11,888 nt of DNA from JAYWAM01 sp043782425 (GTDB lineage: Bacteria > Pseudomonadota > Gammaproteobacteria > Burkholderiales > Usitatibacteraceae), in NCBI GenBank assembly GCA_043782425.1, contig JAYWAM010000248.1, positions 1 through 11,888 of the forward strand. Reading direction: 5' to 3'. The position numbers were made by a program, and so were the translations under genes. Position 1 is the first letter of the stretch. Every line of letters starts with the position of its first letter. Below the pieces are notes generated by a model. The model made no database searches, was not told where the DNA came from, and saw nothing but the letters and a program-made list of their open reading frames with translations. This document shows positions 1 to 6,968 of the stretch, piece by piece.

Positions 1-1341
1 CGGCATGCCCTCGGGAACATACAACAACGCCTGATTGGCAAAATCGAAGGGTGAGGCCCAGTCTGCGGTGGCGACCTTTTCACTATCGGTAAGGCCCAAC
101 TCGCGCTGGTAATGGCTAAAATCGCTTTTCACCGCCAGCGTGGCGGAGGTGAATATCCACGCGCGCTTCTGCCCTTCAAGCTGGCGTTGGAACGGCTCGG
201 CGACCGACAACGGCGTGAGGTTAATGACCAGGCTGTGCTGATAAACCTCCAGCCAGCGCACGTAGCCTGACAAAGAGCTGTCCCTCCAGCGCTTCAGGCG
301 CGAGACGAAATCATCGGCGCGATCAAAGCAGTTCTGCAACTCAGGCGCGCGCGCCGCCTGGCTTTCCAGCAGTTCGCTTAACTCATGCAGACGTTCCTGT
401 AGCGCGCTGAGCGCGTTTTGAAATAGCACGTTGCCGCTGACATCTTTTTCCGCTAAGCGCAGCGTCTCCTGGTCAATGCTAAGCCGCAAGTCGCGCGCAG
501 CATAGTCGAGCTTTTCACAGGCTTCGGGAAGCGCCTGAAAATCCTTGGCGTGCGTGATGCCGGCATCTCGCACATCGCGCGCCAGCTCGATGAGCTGCTG
601 GGTGGATGTCGCCTCGCCAAAGAACAGGCTGGCGGTTTCCGGCAACTGGTGGGCTTCGTCAAAGATTACCGTGTTGCAAGCGGGCAGCAGATCGCTGGCG
701 CCTTCATCGCGCAGCACCAGGTCGGCGAAGAACAGATGGTGATTCACCACCACCACTTCGGCCTCGTGCGCAGCCTTGCGCGCCTTCATCAGGAAACAGT
801 CGCCGTACTGCTTGCACTGGCTACCGAGGCAGTTCTCGCGCGTGGAGGTGGCCGTGCCCCACACCGGCGCATTTTCCGGCACGCCTGACAACTCGGCCTT
901 ATCGCCGCTTTGCGTGGTGCGCGAAAAGCGCTTTATTTTGTGGATATGTTTTGCATCGTCGTAATTAAGATGGCGCCCGTCGCTCAGCGCCGCATCGAGA
1001 TGATGCAGGCACACATAGTTGGCGCGCCCCTTGAGCAGCGCAATGGTGACAGGAATGCCCATCGCATCGCGCACCATAGGCAGATCGCGATTAAAAAGCT
1101 GATCTTGCAGCGTCTTGGTGCCGGTGGAAATAATGATCTTGCCGCCGGAGCGCAAGGCCGGCGCGAGATACGCCACTGTCTTGCCGGTGCCGGTGCCCGC
1201 CTCGGCAATCAACACGCCAGACTGGTCAATGGCGCGCTCGATGGCCTGCGCCATCTCGACTTGCTGCGGACGTATGCGGTAACCGGGAATGGCGCGCTCT
1301 AGCGCACCACCCGCTGCGAAAATTTCCGCTATGCCGCTCAT
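1..1341 (-). CDS. yoaA: YoaA/DinG-type Fe-S DNA helicase (C-terminus outside window)
   Basis: ATP-dependent superfamily 2 DNA helicase of the XPD/DinG group; in E. coli YoaA acts in DNA repair together with the HolC (chi) clamp-loader subunit. The visible 447 residues start MSGIAEIF and contain a Q-like motif (RPQQ, 24-27), Walker A AGTGTGKT (48-55), four Fe-S cluster cysteines (C111, C171, C176, C182), the DEAH box (228-231) and motif FTSATL (Ser399). The reading resembles E. coli YoaA along its whole visible length, including the NCLGS and FDEAHQLP stretches. YoaA is about 640 residues, so roughly 190 C-terminal residues lie beyond the left edge. The ATG overlaps the stop of the upstream GNAT gene as ATGA and has no Shine-Dalgarno of its own, which implies translational coupling. 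No frameshift is seen. Confidence 0.93.
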   Translation of the reverse strand, partial: MSGIAEIFAAGGALERAIPGYRIRPQQVEMAQAIERAIDQSGVLIAEAGTGTGKTVAYLAPALRSGGKIIISTGTKTLQDQLFNRDLPMVRDAMGIPVTIALLKGRANYVCLHHLDAALSDGRHLNYDDAKHIHKIKRFSRTTQSGDKAELSGVPENAPVWGTATSTRENCLGSQCKQYGDCFLMKARKAAHEAEVVVVNHHLFFADLVLRDEGASDLLPACNTVIFDEAHQLPETASLFFGEATSTQQLIELARDVRDAGITHAKDFQALPEACEKLDYAARDLRLSIDQETLRLAEKDVSGNVLFQNALSALQERLHELSELLESQAARAPELQNCFDRADDFVSRLKRWRDSSLSGYVRWLEVYQHSLVINLTPLSVAEPFQRQLEGQKRAWIFTSATLAVKSDFSHYQRELGLTDSEKVATADWASPFDFANQALLYVPEGMP

Positions 1342-1877
1342 AGTGCGGGTGCAGGGCGCAGCAGTTGCACCAGATCGACGCAATCCTGGCTTGCGAAGTA
1401 AAGTGCAGGCGCGAATCCCAGACTATGGTATAGCGCGATGGCGGGGTGATTAGCTTGGGCAGTCACGACACGGCAAGGTAAGGCAGGATCGGCAGAAAGG
1501 AGGAGATTATGCAGCATCCACCGTGCAATACCACGGCGAAAATAGCTGGGCGCCACTACTAGCCGACAAATATGACAACCAGGCTCGCCAGTGGTGTATG
1601 ACAATGCGCCTGCAAGTTGCTTGTGGTCATAGGCAAGCAGAAAGTTTTCGCGCGCGCCAAGAATGTCATTGACAGTTTCGCGCAGCGGCAGAAAATCTGC
1701 GCAGCCGATGAGGTCAGCCTCGACACGATAAGCCTGCTGCTGCAGCGCCCAAAGCGCTTCGCCTTCTGCATTTGACAACGCAGAACGCCAGACCAAATTA
1801 AGGGTCAGATCCGTAGGATGGGTGAAACCCATCAGCCTTTCATGCATCGCATAATGCTCATACGTCCATGACAACAC
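1338..1877 (-). CDS. GNAT-family N-acetyltransferase with a repeat-derived N-terminus
   Basis: Predicted cytoplasmic acetyl-CoA-dependent acyltransferase; substrate unknown. The acetyl-CoA pyrophosphate loop is RRGIAR (residues 114-119), preceded by the beta4 strand CRLVVAPSYF and followed by ANHPAIALYHSLGF (142-155), the usual motif B ending. The longest frame begins at a GTG, but its first 23 residues are encoded by an inserted inverted-repeat element (1809-1945), and none of the available starts (GTG 1877, ATG 1847, ATG 1832) has a good ribosome-binding site. The original start was probably ATG 1955-1953; read today it gives MKLNP and then a TAG inside the element. The domain proper begins near LTLNLVW (residue 24). 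The stop overlaps the yoaA start (ATGA). Family call is secure; the start codon, and whether the gene is still well expressed, are not. Confidence 0.82.
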   Translation of the reverse strand: MLSWTYEHYAMHERLMGFTHPTDLTLNLVWRSALSNAEGEALWALQQQAYRVEADLIGCADFLPLRETVNDILGARENFLLAYDHKQLAGALSYTTGEPGCHICRLVVAPSYFRRGIARWMLHNLLLSADPALPCRVVTAQANHPAIALYHSLGFAPALYFASQDCVDLVQLLRPAPAL

Positions 1878-1945
1878 CGGGGCGCTCGGAAGCGATGATT
1901 CGCTGCCGGTGAGCCAGGGTGATGGGTTGCACCCATCCTACGGAT
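1809..1945. mobile_element. MITE-like element, 137 bp, with 26-bp terminal inverted repeats
   Basis: The left end (1809-1834) begins ATCCGTAGGATGGGTG, and the right end (1920-1945) is its reverse complement with one mismatch in 26. Each end is itself a small hairpin (GATGGGT...ACCCATC). The element is flanked by a 4-bp direct repeat TCAG (1805-1808 and 1946-1949), as expected for a target-site duplication. It encodes no transposase. Palindromic GGATGGGT/ACCCATCC repeats of this type occur dispersed in many proteobacterial genomes; I do not assign a family name. It lies at the 5' end of the GNAT gene and supplies the first 23 codons of its present frame. Confidence 0.8.
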
Positions 1946-2009
1946 TCAGCTTCATTTGTGTTCTCTGTAGATTTCTTTTCTCATCAGGCTCGGCTCATAA
2001 GGAAATAAA

Positions 2010-3182
2010 CTATGATCGCCCGAACACAATCTCTTCTCTGCGTAACAGACGGCTCACCACCCACAGGCAAACCACGGTAGCCACTACGCTCACCAGCAGC
2101 GGCAACAAGAAATGCTCCATGCCTACAGCCTCACCACGCAGCACGCGCATGAACACCATGAAGGCGCCCACTACCGGCACATAAAGCTGCCAGGTCGCAT
2201 CTTTGAGGGAGGAGAAAATGGCGATAGCCGGAACAAAGCTGGTTAGTGTGATGAGATAGGTTGAATAAGTCTGCGCCTCTTTGAAACTACGACCAAAAGT
2301 GGCGATGAGCATCAGCAGCGCGCCCATCATCCCTGCCAGCGGCACTGCGATCAGGCTGAACAGACCAAACTCGCGCCAGCCGAAATTCAACGGTAACTCG
2401 AGTTTCAGCGGCAAATACAGCAGGGTCAGCACATAGCCCAGCACAGCAAGTAGTACGACCACGCTGGCGTAAAGCGCAACGGCGCCCCATTTGCCCAACA
2501 CCAGCTCAACCATCTTCACTGGATGCAGCAATAGCGGCTCAAGCGATCCGCGTTCGCGCTCACCAGCGGTGCAGTCGATGGCCACCGCCATGCCGCCGGT
2601 GAGACAGAGAATCAGCGTGGTCATAGGGATAACAAATAAGAATGCGGCGGCACGCTGCTTGGGTGTGGCGATGTTGATGTTATCCATCTTTAGTGCATTC
2701 ACCACCTCGGGGCTGACGCCGCGCGCGATGAGGCGCAATAGCCCGGTCTCGCGTCCGAACCCGTTCAACAAGCTGCGCGTCAGACTGATGGCGGGGTTGG
2801 CCTCTGAGCGCGAATCATCGTAGTACAGCTTGACCGTCGCAGGCTTACCAGCATGCAAATCACTTTCAAAGTCTTTGTCAAAAATGACCACAACATCGAG
2901 TTTGCCATCCTTGATTTTCTGTTCATAGTCGTCTGGAGCGTCTATAACATCAGCGCTTTGGCGTAGAAAAAAATTTACAGCAGTTGGAGCGTACTGCACA
3001 CCTGCGACATAGACTTTTTTGGCCTCGGCCTTATCGGTTAGACCTGAGATGAAATGGGAGAGCAACAGCAGCACCAGCGGTCCGGTCAAAACACTGGCCA
3101 CCAGAATCATTGAACTGGTGCGCCTGTCACGCAGGCTGTCTATGATTTCTTTTTTGAATACCGTGCGCAGTGTGGACATCAT
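2010..3182 (-). CDS. ABC-2 type transporter permease, NatB-like
   Basis: Integral inner-membrane subunit of an ABC exporter of the NatB (sodium efflux-like) family; the true substrate is unknown. The 390 residues show one N-terminal membrane helix (about 23-45, MILVASVLTGPLVLLLLSHF), a large extracytoplasmic domain (about 46-180), then five or so hydrophobic helices from FLFVIPMTTLIL to the C-terminus. The cytosolic motif GERERGSLEPLLLHPV after the second helix is the conserved ABC-2/NatB coupling segment. Start: ATG overlaps the NatA stop as ATGA, with GAGGA (3193-3189) six bases upstream; a second ATG follows immediately. The pairing with the ATPase gene supports one transporter. The 54-base gap to the original GNAT start shows no clear terminator, so transcription may continue into the downstream genes. 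Confidence 0.9.
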   Translation of the reverse strand: MMSTLRTVFKKEIIDSLRDRRTSSMILVASVLTGPLVLLLLSHFISGLTDKAEAKKVYVAGVQYAPTAVNFFLRQSADVIDAPDDYEQKIKDGKLDVVVIFDKDFESDLHAGKPATVKLYYDDSRSEANPAISLTRSLLNGFGRETGLLRLIARGVSPEVVNALKMDNINIATPKQRAAAFLFVIPMTTLILCLTGGMAVAIDCTAGERERGSLEPLLLHPVKMVELVLGKWGAVALYASVVVLLAVLGYVLTLLYLPLKLELPLNFGWREFGLFSLIAVPLAGMMGALLMLIATFGRSFKEAQTYSTYLITLTSFVPAIAIFSSLKDATWQLYVPVVGAFMVFMRVLRGEAVGMEHFLLPLLVSVVATVVCLWVVSRLLRREEIVFGRS

Positions 3183-3943
3183 GCCATATCCTCAGAGTTT
3201 TCATCGAGGCCAACCAGCGCCACAAAAGCCTCTTCCAACGAACTCTTGCCGCTCAAAGCTATCAGCGCCGCAGCATCGCCCTGGGCAATCACTTTCCCTT
3301 GCGAAATTATCACAATGTCATCGCACAACGCCGAGACCTCTTGCATGATGTGACTGGAAAACACCACGCATTTCCCGGCGTCACGCAAGCGGCGGATCAA
3401 TTCTCGCAGGCTGCGTGTGGTCATCACATCCAGACCGTTGGTCGGCTCATCCAGAATCACATTGCGCGGCTCGTGGATGAGGGCGCGGGCAAGGGCGACT
3501 TTCATGCGCTCGCCTTGCGAGAAGCCATCGGTGCGGCGCTCCAGCAGATCCTTCATGTCGATGATATCCGCCATGCTGTCGATGCTTTTATCCAGCGAAG
3601 CGCCGCTCAGGCCGCGCAGATTGCCGTAATAGCGAATGTTCTCGCGCGCGCTAAGCCGCGTGTAGATGCCGCGCGCATCGGAAAGCATGCCTATACTTTG
3701 CTTGACCGCGATTTTGTCCGTAATGATGTCGTGACCATCGACGCTGGCGCTGCCTGCGGTGGGATCGATAAGGGTGGAGAGCATGCGCAGCGTGGTGGTC
3801 TTGCCCGCGCCATTGGGCCCCAGCAGGCCGGTGACTTTGCCATCCAGAGCGCTAAAGCTCACTGCGGCGACAGCGACTTTTTCGCTTTTTCCTTTCTTGT
3901 CCTTCACCAGGAATTTCTTTTGCAGATTGCGCACTTCTATCAT
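3179..3943 (-). CDS. ABC transporter ATP-binding protein, NatA-like
   Basis: Cytoplasmic ATPase subunit that would power the adjacent NatB-like permease. Numbered from MIEVRNLQ, the 254 residues contain Walker A GPNGAGKT (42-49), an LSGGQ-type signature in variant form FSQGER (141-146), Walker B/D-loop VILDEPTNGLD (162-172) and the switch His198. The Q-loop region reads GMLSDARGIYTRL, without the usual glutamine, as in NatA-type ATPases. The frame is open 18 codons further upstream to 3997, but the ATG at 3943 overlaps the peptidase stop as ATGA and is where the ABC fold begins, so I chose it. Ends in an ATGA overlap with the permease. Confidence 0.92.
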   Translation of the reverse strand: MIEVRNLQKKFLVKDKKGKSEKVAVAAVSFSALDGKVTGLLGPNGAGKTTTLRMLSTLIDPTAGSASVDGHDIITDKIAVKQSIGMLSDARGIYTRLSARENIRYYGNLRGLSGASLDKSIDSMADIIDMKDLLERRTDGFSQGERMKVALARALIHEPRNVILDEPTNGLDVMTTRSLRELIRRLRDAGKCVVFSSHIMQEVSALCDDIVIISQGKVIAQGDAAALIALSGKSSLEEAFVALVGLDENSEDMA

Positions 3944-5412
3944 GATTTGGCCGCCAGCGGCTGATAAAACGTCGGGCGCGGAATTTTTGCGAGACAAGCG
4001 CCGTCCACTTTATCGGCATTGCCGTCTTCCACAAAACGCTTGATGAGATCCGGTGCGCAGCCCTGGGCGCTGACACCGTGCCCGACCTGCGGCGCGATCA
4101 GGTGTTTGCCGCGCGCCAGACCTTTGAGCACGCTCTCAGCATGGCGCGGCGGCGTGGCGGGATCGATGCCGCCCGATAGTAATAACACGGGTACGTCAGA
4201 CTGCACGGCATCATAGTAATCCTTGGGAACCGCGCCGCGCGGCCAGATGGCGCACATACGTTGCGTATCCTCTATGGTTTCAGCGCCGAAATAGTCCTGA
4301 GCACTGTAAGCAGGCTTGTGTTTCTCCACCAGCGGAAAGTCTTCGGCGCAGATGACCGAAAGATGCATGCCGATTGCCATCTGATCCTGTGTTGTCATGT
4401 TGATAAAAATAACCAGAGTTGCAATCGGTGCAAAGTCATTCTTTAATGCTGCCTTGATAGCGTACGGCACCAAGCCCGCCACATTGGCGACATATAGTGC
4501 GCCGCGTATGCCGCCTAGCACCACTGCTGGCGTCATGTTCACTTTAATTTTCTCCGCAGTGCGCGGATGGGCGATTTCTACCTCGCGCGGCCGACGCTTG
4601 AGATCGGCCAGCAGAGTACGTATATCGGCAGCAAGATCGGGGGAACTCTTCGCGCACCCGGCGCTTTTTGCGCACGCGGCGATAAGATTCGCAAGGGCGG
4701 CGTTGCCATCGGTGATAAAAGACAGCGGCAGCATGATGTCGAAAGGCGCCACGCCGTCCAGCACTGCGCTGCGCACGTTATGGGGATAGCGGCGCAGATA
4801 TTCCAACGCAGCGCGCGTGCCGTAGGAAGCGCCCCACAGGTTTATCTTGTCGTAGCCGAGGTGCTTGCGCACATCGTCCAGATCCTGCATGGCGATAGTG
4901 GTGGTATAGAGCCTGGGATCGGCGTGCTCGCGCGCCTTGGCAAGACACGTATTGATTGCGGCAGTGAGGCGCGCGCTGCCGCCAAAGTTATAGTTGTCCT
5001 CCTCTTCGCCCAGATCGCAGGTCAAGGCGTTGGATTTACCGGTGCCGCGTTGATCAACAAACACCATGTCACGCTCGCGATTGATTCGTTCTAACATTCC
5101 TAGAACCAGCGGCGCGACCTGGATGGCGCTTTGCCCCGGTCCGCCAGCTAAAATAAACATCGGATCGGACTTCTTGCGGTCACTTTTCGCACGCAGCAAG
5201 GCAAAATGAATGTCTATCTTGCGTCCTGTATTGCTCGTACGGTTTTCAAAAACTGCAATGACGCCGCATTCAAGCGCAATATCAATGCCCGGCACGCGAC
5301 AGCGCTCTGTGGCGGACTTTTCTGCTACCTTAGATGTGTTTACATCAGAATCGGGAGGCGCATGACAGGCGCCGAGGAGTCCTAATGCCAGTACTGCGGA
5401 AAGAAGTCGCAT
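3940..5412 (-). CDS. lipoprotein alpha/beta-hydrolase, peptidase S33 / TAP-like family
   Basis: Predicted envelope-anchored serine hydrolase of the prolyl-aminopeptidase/tripeptidyl-aminopeptidase group, which removes N-terminal residues from small peptides. A lipoprotein signal peptide ends in lipobox LLGAC (lipidated Cys16). The fold shows the oxyanion motif GGPG (90-93), DQRGTG (120-125), nucleophile elbow GASYGT (Ser196), acid Asp417 in GGIDPATPP and catalytic His445 in VGHGV, so the triad is complete. SVICAED (352-358) is also typical of the family. At 490 residues it has normal length. It is first in the minus-strand gene array and is coupled by ATGA to the NatA-like gene, an arrangement that hints at a shared job with the transporter. 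Substrate not predictable; whether it sits in the inner or outer membrane is unresolved. Confidence 0.9.
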   Translation of the reverse strand: MRLLSAVLALGLLGACHAPPDSDVNTSKVAEKSATERCRVPGIDIALECGVIAVFENRTSNTGRKIDIHFALLRAKSDRKKSDPMFILAGGPGQSAIQVAPLVLGMLERINRERDMVFVDQRGTGKSNALTCDLGEEEDNYNFGGSARLTAAINTCLAKAREHADPRLYTTTIAMQDLDDVRKHLGYDKINLWGASYGTRAALEYLRRYPHNVRSAVLDGVAPFDIMLPLSFITDGNAALANLIAACAKSAGCAKSSPDLAADIRTLLADLKRRPREVEIAHPRTAEKIKVNMTPAVVLGGIRGALYVANVAGLVPYAIKAALKNDFAPIATLVIFINMTTQDQMAIGMHLSVICAEDFPLVEKHKPAYSAQDYFGAETIEDTQRMCAIWPRGAVPKDYYDAVQSDVPVLLLSGGIDPATPPRHAESVLKGLARGKHLIAPQVGHGVSAQGCAPDLIKRFVEDGNADKVDGACLAKIPRPTFYQPLAAKS

Positions 5413-5444
5413 GGCGCTTTATCGATGTGGAAGCTCCGCCGCAG

Positions 5445-5471
5445 GTTATAGAATCGCTCCACGCTTGTCAA
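5445..5471 (-). promoter_or_regulatory. candidate sigma70 promoter for the S33 peptidase gene array
   Basis: On the minus strand a perfect -35 TTGACA (5471-5466) is followed 15 bases later by TATAAC (5450-5445). The spacer is short, but both boxes are good and the site lies about 35 bases upstream of the peptidase ATG. It would drive the whole left-hand array. No clear -35/-10 pair is seen for the divergent NlpC/P60 gene in the same 67-base gap; a TATAGA on the plus strand (5447-5452) lacks a matching -35. Confidence 0.45.
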
Positions 5472-5479
5472 AGTATCCT

Positions 5480-6028
5480 ATGAGAAAATTGAAACATGTC
5501 ACAGCGGTCATGCTTAGCGCTGCACTGTGTTTGACTGTGCGTGGCGTCGCGCTGGCGCAGGAGCAGGAGACCGCTGAAGCGCAACCTGCCACCCCCAAGT
5601 TCGCTTCGCCCGATAGCGACAATGCAGCAAATGCCGTACTCATGTACGCACTGGGACTCAGTGGCGTGCGCTATAAATATGGCGGCCTCAAACCTGAAGT
5701 CGGCTTTGATTGCAGCGGGTTTGTGAGGCACGTATTCAACGAGACTACTGGGCTCGTTTTGCCACACAGCACTTCTGGCATGAGCAAGTACGGGCAGCCA
5801 GTTGAAAAAGATGCGTTAAAGGCCGGAGACCTGGTGTTCTATAACACGCTAGGGCGCAGCTTCTCTCACGTGGGAATTTATCTGGGTGATGGGCGTTTTG
5901 TACACGCGCCAAGCCGCGGAAAGCAGGTTGAGGTCGTCGTCATGAGCGATGCTTACTGGGCCAAGCGCTACAACGGCGCACGGCGGGTGATTGTTGTAAA
6001 AGATATGGACCAAGCGGGCAATGAATAA
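5480..6028 (+). CDS. secreted NlpC/P60 (C40) peptidoglycan endopeptidase
   Basis: Predicted periplasmic cysteine peptidase that cleaves stem peptides of peptidoglycan. The 182-residue form starting MRKLKHV has a Sec signal peptide (positive n-region, hydrophobic 8-20, likely cleavage after ALAQ near 27). The single C40 domain follows: YKYGG (66-70), catalytic Cys78 in GFDCSGFV, His130 in SHVGIYLG, and a third polar residue His142 in FVHAPSRG. The frame is open 23 codons further upstream to 5411, but that extension would bury the signal peptide and overlap the divergent gene, so ATG 5480 is preferred even though its ribosome-binding site is weak. Length suits the small E. coli Spr/MepS-like proteins; no lipobox is seen here. 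Confidence 0.92.
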   Translation: MRKLKHVTAVMLSAALCLTVRGVALAQEQETAEAQPATPKFASPDSDNAANAVLMYALGLSGVRYKYGGLKPEVGFDCSGFVRHVFNETTGLVLPHSTSGMSKYGQPVEKDALKAGDLVFYNTLGRSFSHVGIYLGDGRFVHAPSRGKQVEVVVMSDAYWAKRYNGARRVIVVKDMDQAGNE

Positions 6029-6054
6029 AGCGTCTTGCGCAAAATATTCCACTA

Positions 6055-6140
6055 TTGTAGAGCGGACTTGTCCGTCAAACTGTCAATTTGGTGACCATAC
6101 CCACCCTGGCAAAATGCAGCGGACAAGCCCGCTCCTATAA
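6055..6140. repeat. short intergenic inverted-repeat element (about 86 bp)
   Basis: Left arm 6055-6074 (core AGCGGACTTGTCCG) and right arm 6121-6140, whose reverse complement has core AGCGGGCTTGTCCG, face each other across about 46 bases. Each core is also a partial palindrome (CGGAC..GTCCG in the left one). This is the pattern of REP/MITE-like elements common in proteobacterial intergenic DNA. It sits just past the NlpC/P60 stop and could fold as a 3' hairpin. No target-site duplication was recognised. Confidence 0.55.
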
Positions 6141-6172
6141 AATCTGTTCGAATCGCACCCCTCACCCTCCAC

Positions 6173-6204
6173 AAAAAATAACGGCCGCAACGCGGCCGTT
6201 ATTT
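6173..6204 (-). terminator. Rho-independent terminator of dksA
   Basis: A 13-bp perfect stem (6176-6188 with 6192-6204; core AACGGCCGC / GCGGCCGTT) with a 3-base loop is followed on the minus strand by a run of six T (6178-6173). It begins 15 bases past the dksA stop. On the plus strand the T tract is poor, so it is mainly for dksA, though it may also stop transcripts from the convergent NlpC/P60 gene. Confidence 0.88.
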
Positions 6205-6218
6205 AAACTCTTCTTAAC

Positions 6219-6701
6219 CTATTCCCCATACATCTTTTGCTTGAGCTCACGCCGTTCTTGCGCCTCTATGGTCAGCGTTGCCGTGGGTCTTGCAAGTAGG
6301 CGCGGAATGCCGATGGCCTCGCCGGTCTCTTCGCAATAACCGTAGCTACCGTCTTCGATGCTTTGCAGACATGACTCAATTTTCTTGAGGAGTTTGCGTT
6401 CGCGGTCGCGCGTGCGCAATTCCAAGGCGTGCTCCTCTTCCTGCGTGGCGCGGTCCGCAGGATCTGGAGCCACCGAAATTTCACGCAAGTGCTCGGTCGT
6501 AGCGCCGGCATTGTCACGTAACTCCTGGCGCAACTCTAGCAGCCGGTGCTTGAAAAATTCTAACTGCTCCTTGTTCATATAGTCGGACTTGGGCTGCCTG
6601 ATAAGCTCAGCCTCAGTAAGCAAATGAACGGCTTTCGATTTCGTCTCCTTGGACTTTACTTCGCTGCTTGCCTTCACAGCGCTGGATGCTTTAGTTGCCA
6701 A
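6219..6701 (-). CDS. dksA: DksA-family RNA polymerase-binding regulator, zinc-less type
   Basis: Binds the RNA polymerase secondary channel and works with ppGpp in the stringent response. The 160-residue product (usual DksA about 150) has an Ala/Lys/Ser-rich N-terminus (1-40), a coiled-coil domain from YMNKEQLEFFKHRL onward with the tip motif DPADRA (80-85; the two Asp match the functional tip residues of E. coli DksA), and a C-terminal zinc-finger fold in GYCEETGEAIGIPRLLARPTA. Only one of the four metal-binding cysteines remains: C123, T126, T144 and A147 occupy the CxxC-x17-CxxC positions, the pattern of zinc-independent DksA2-like proteins. Start: a frame is open to 6797, but a perfect AGGAGG (6713-6708) lies six bases before TTG 6701, so TTG is chosen. 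Confidence 0.9.
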   Translation of the reverse strand: MATKASSAVKASSEVKSKETKSKAVHLLTEAELIRQPKSDYMNKEQLEFFKHRLLELRQELRDNAGATTEHLREISVAPDPADRATQEEEHALELRTRDRERKLLKKIESCLQSIEDGSYGYCEETGEAIGIPRLLARPTATLTIEAQERRELKQKMYGE

Positions 6702-6707
6702 AATACG

Positions 6708-6713
6708 CCTCCT
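6708..6713 (-). promoter_or_regulatory. Shine-Dalgarno of dksA (decides the TTG start)
   Basis: AGGAGG on the minus strand, six bases ahead of TTG 6701-6699. Any start further upstream (TTG 6797, ATG 6752) would place this ideal site inside the coding sequence and lacks one of its own. Confidence 0.8.
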
Positions 6714-6765
6714 GAGATACTGCTGGACTGCGCTTTTAAGCGCCACCCTCATGAAAATCCGTAAG

Positions 6766-6793
6766 TCTATATGAATCGATCCCCATAGTTCAA
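6766..6793 (-). promoter_or_regulatory. candidate sigma70 promoter of dksA
   Basis: TTGAAC (6793-6788), 16-base spacer, TATAGA (6771-6766) on the minus strand, predicting a leader of roughly 55-60 bases before the TTG start. The leader carries a small GCGCTT/AAGCGC hairpin (about 6729-6742). Confidence 0.5.
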
Positions 6794-6842
6794 TCAAAAC
6801 ATTTTCTACTTAAATTACTCATGTCGCAATCGAGAATCATTC

Positions 6843-6873
6843 TTGTACGATTGGAATGTACAAAGATTCCAAT
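6843..6873. promoter_or_regulatory. two overlapping dyads upstream of dksA (possible operator)
   Basis: TTGTAC (6843-6848) and GTACAA (6858-6863) form one perfect inverted repeat. ATTGGAAT (6850-6857) and ATTCCAAT (6866-6873) form a second, perfect 8-bp one. The two interleave, so only one hairpin could form at a time in RNA, and as DNA each looks like a dimer-binding site. It sits about 50 bases upstream of the dksA -35 box. Regulator unknown. Confidence 0.4.
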
Positions 6874-6968
6874 GAATACAATGGATTCCCTGCCTTCCAG
6901 ACGATTCTAGCCAGCGCCGACTATGTTGTTATTACATTGATTCTCATCACTTTATTCTGCGCGCAATC

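Noticed and set aside
910..1302. 130-codon plus-strand frame
   Set aside because: Antisense to the Walker A and Fe-S segments of yoaA; not coding.
3170..3964. 264-codon plus-strand frame across the ABC ATPase gene
   Set aside because: Antisense to a complete ATPase with all Walker and signature motifs; composition is typical of a shadow.
5411..5479. upstream extension of the NlpC/P60 frame
   Set aside because: It would put 23 extra residues before a clear signal peptide and overlap the divergent peptidase start.
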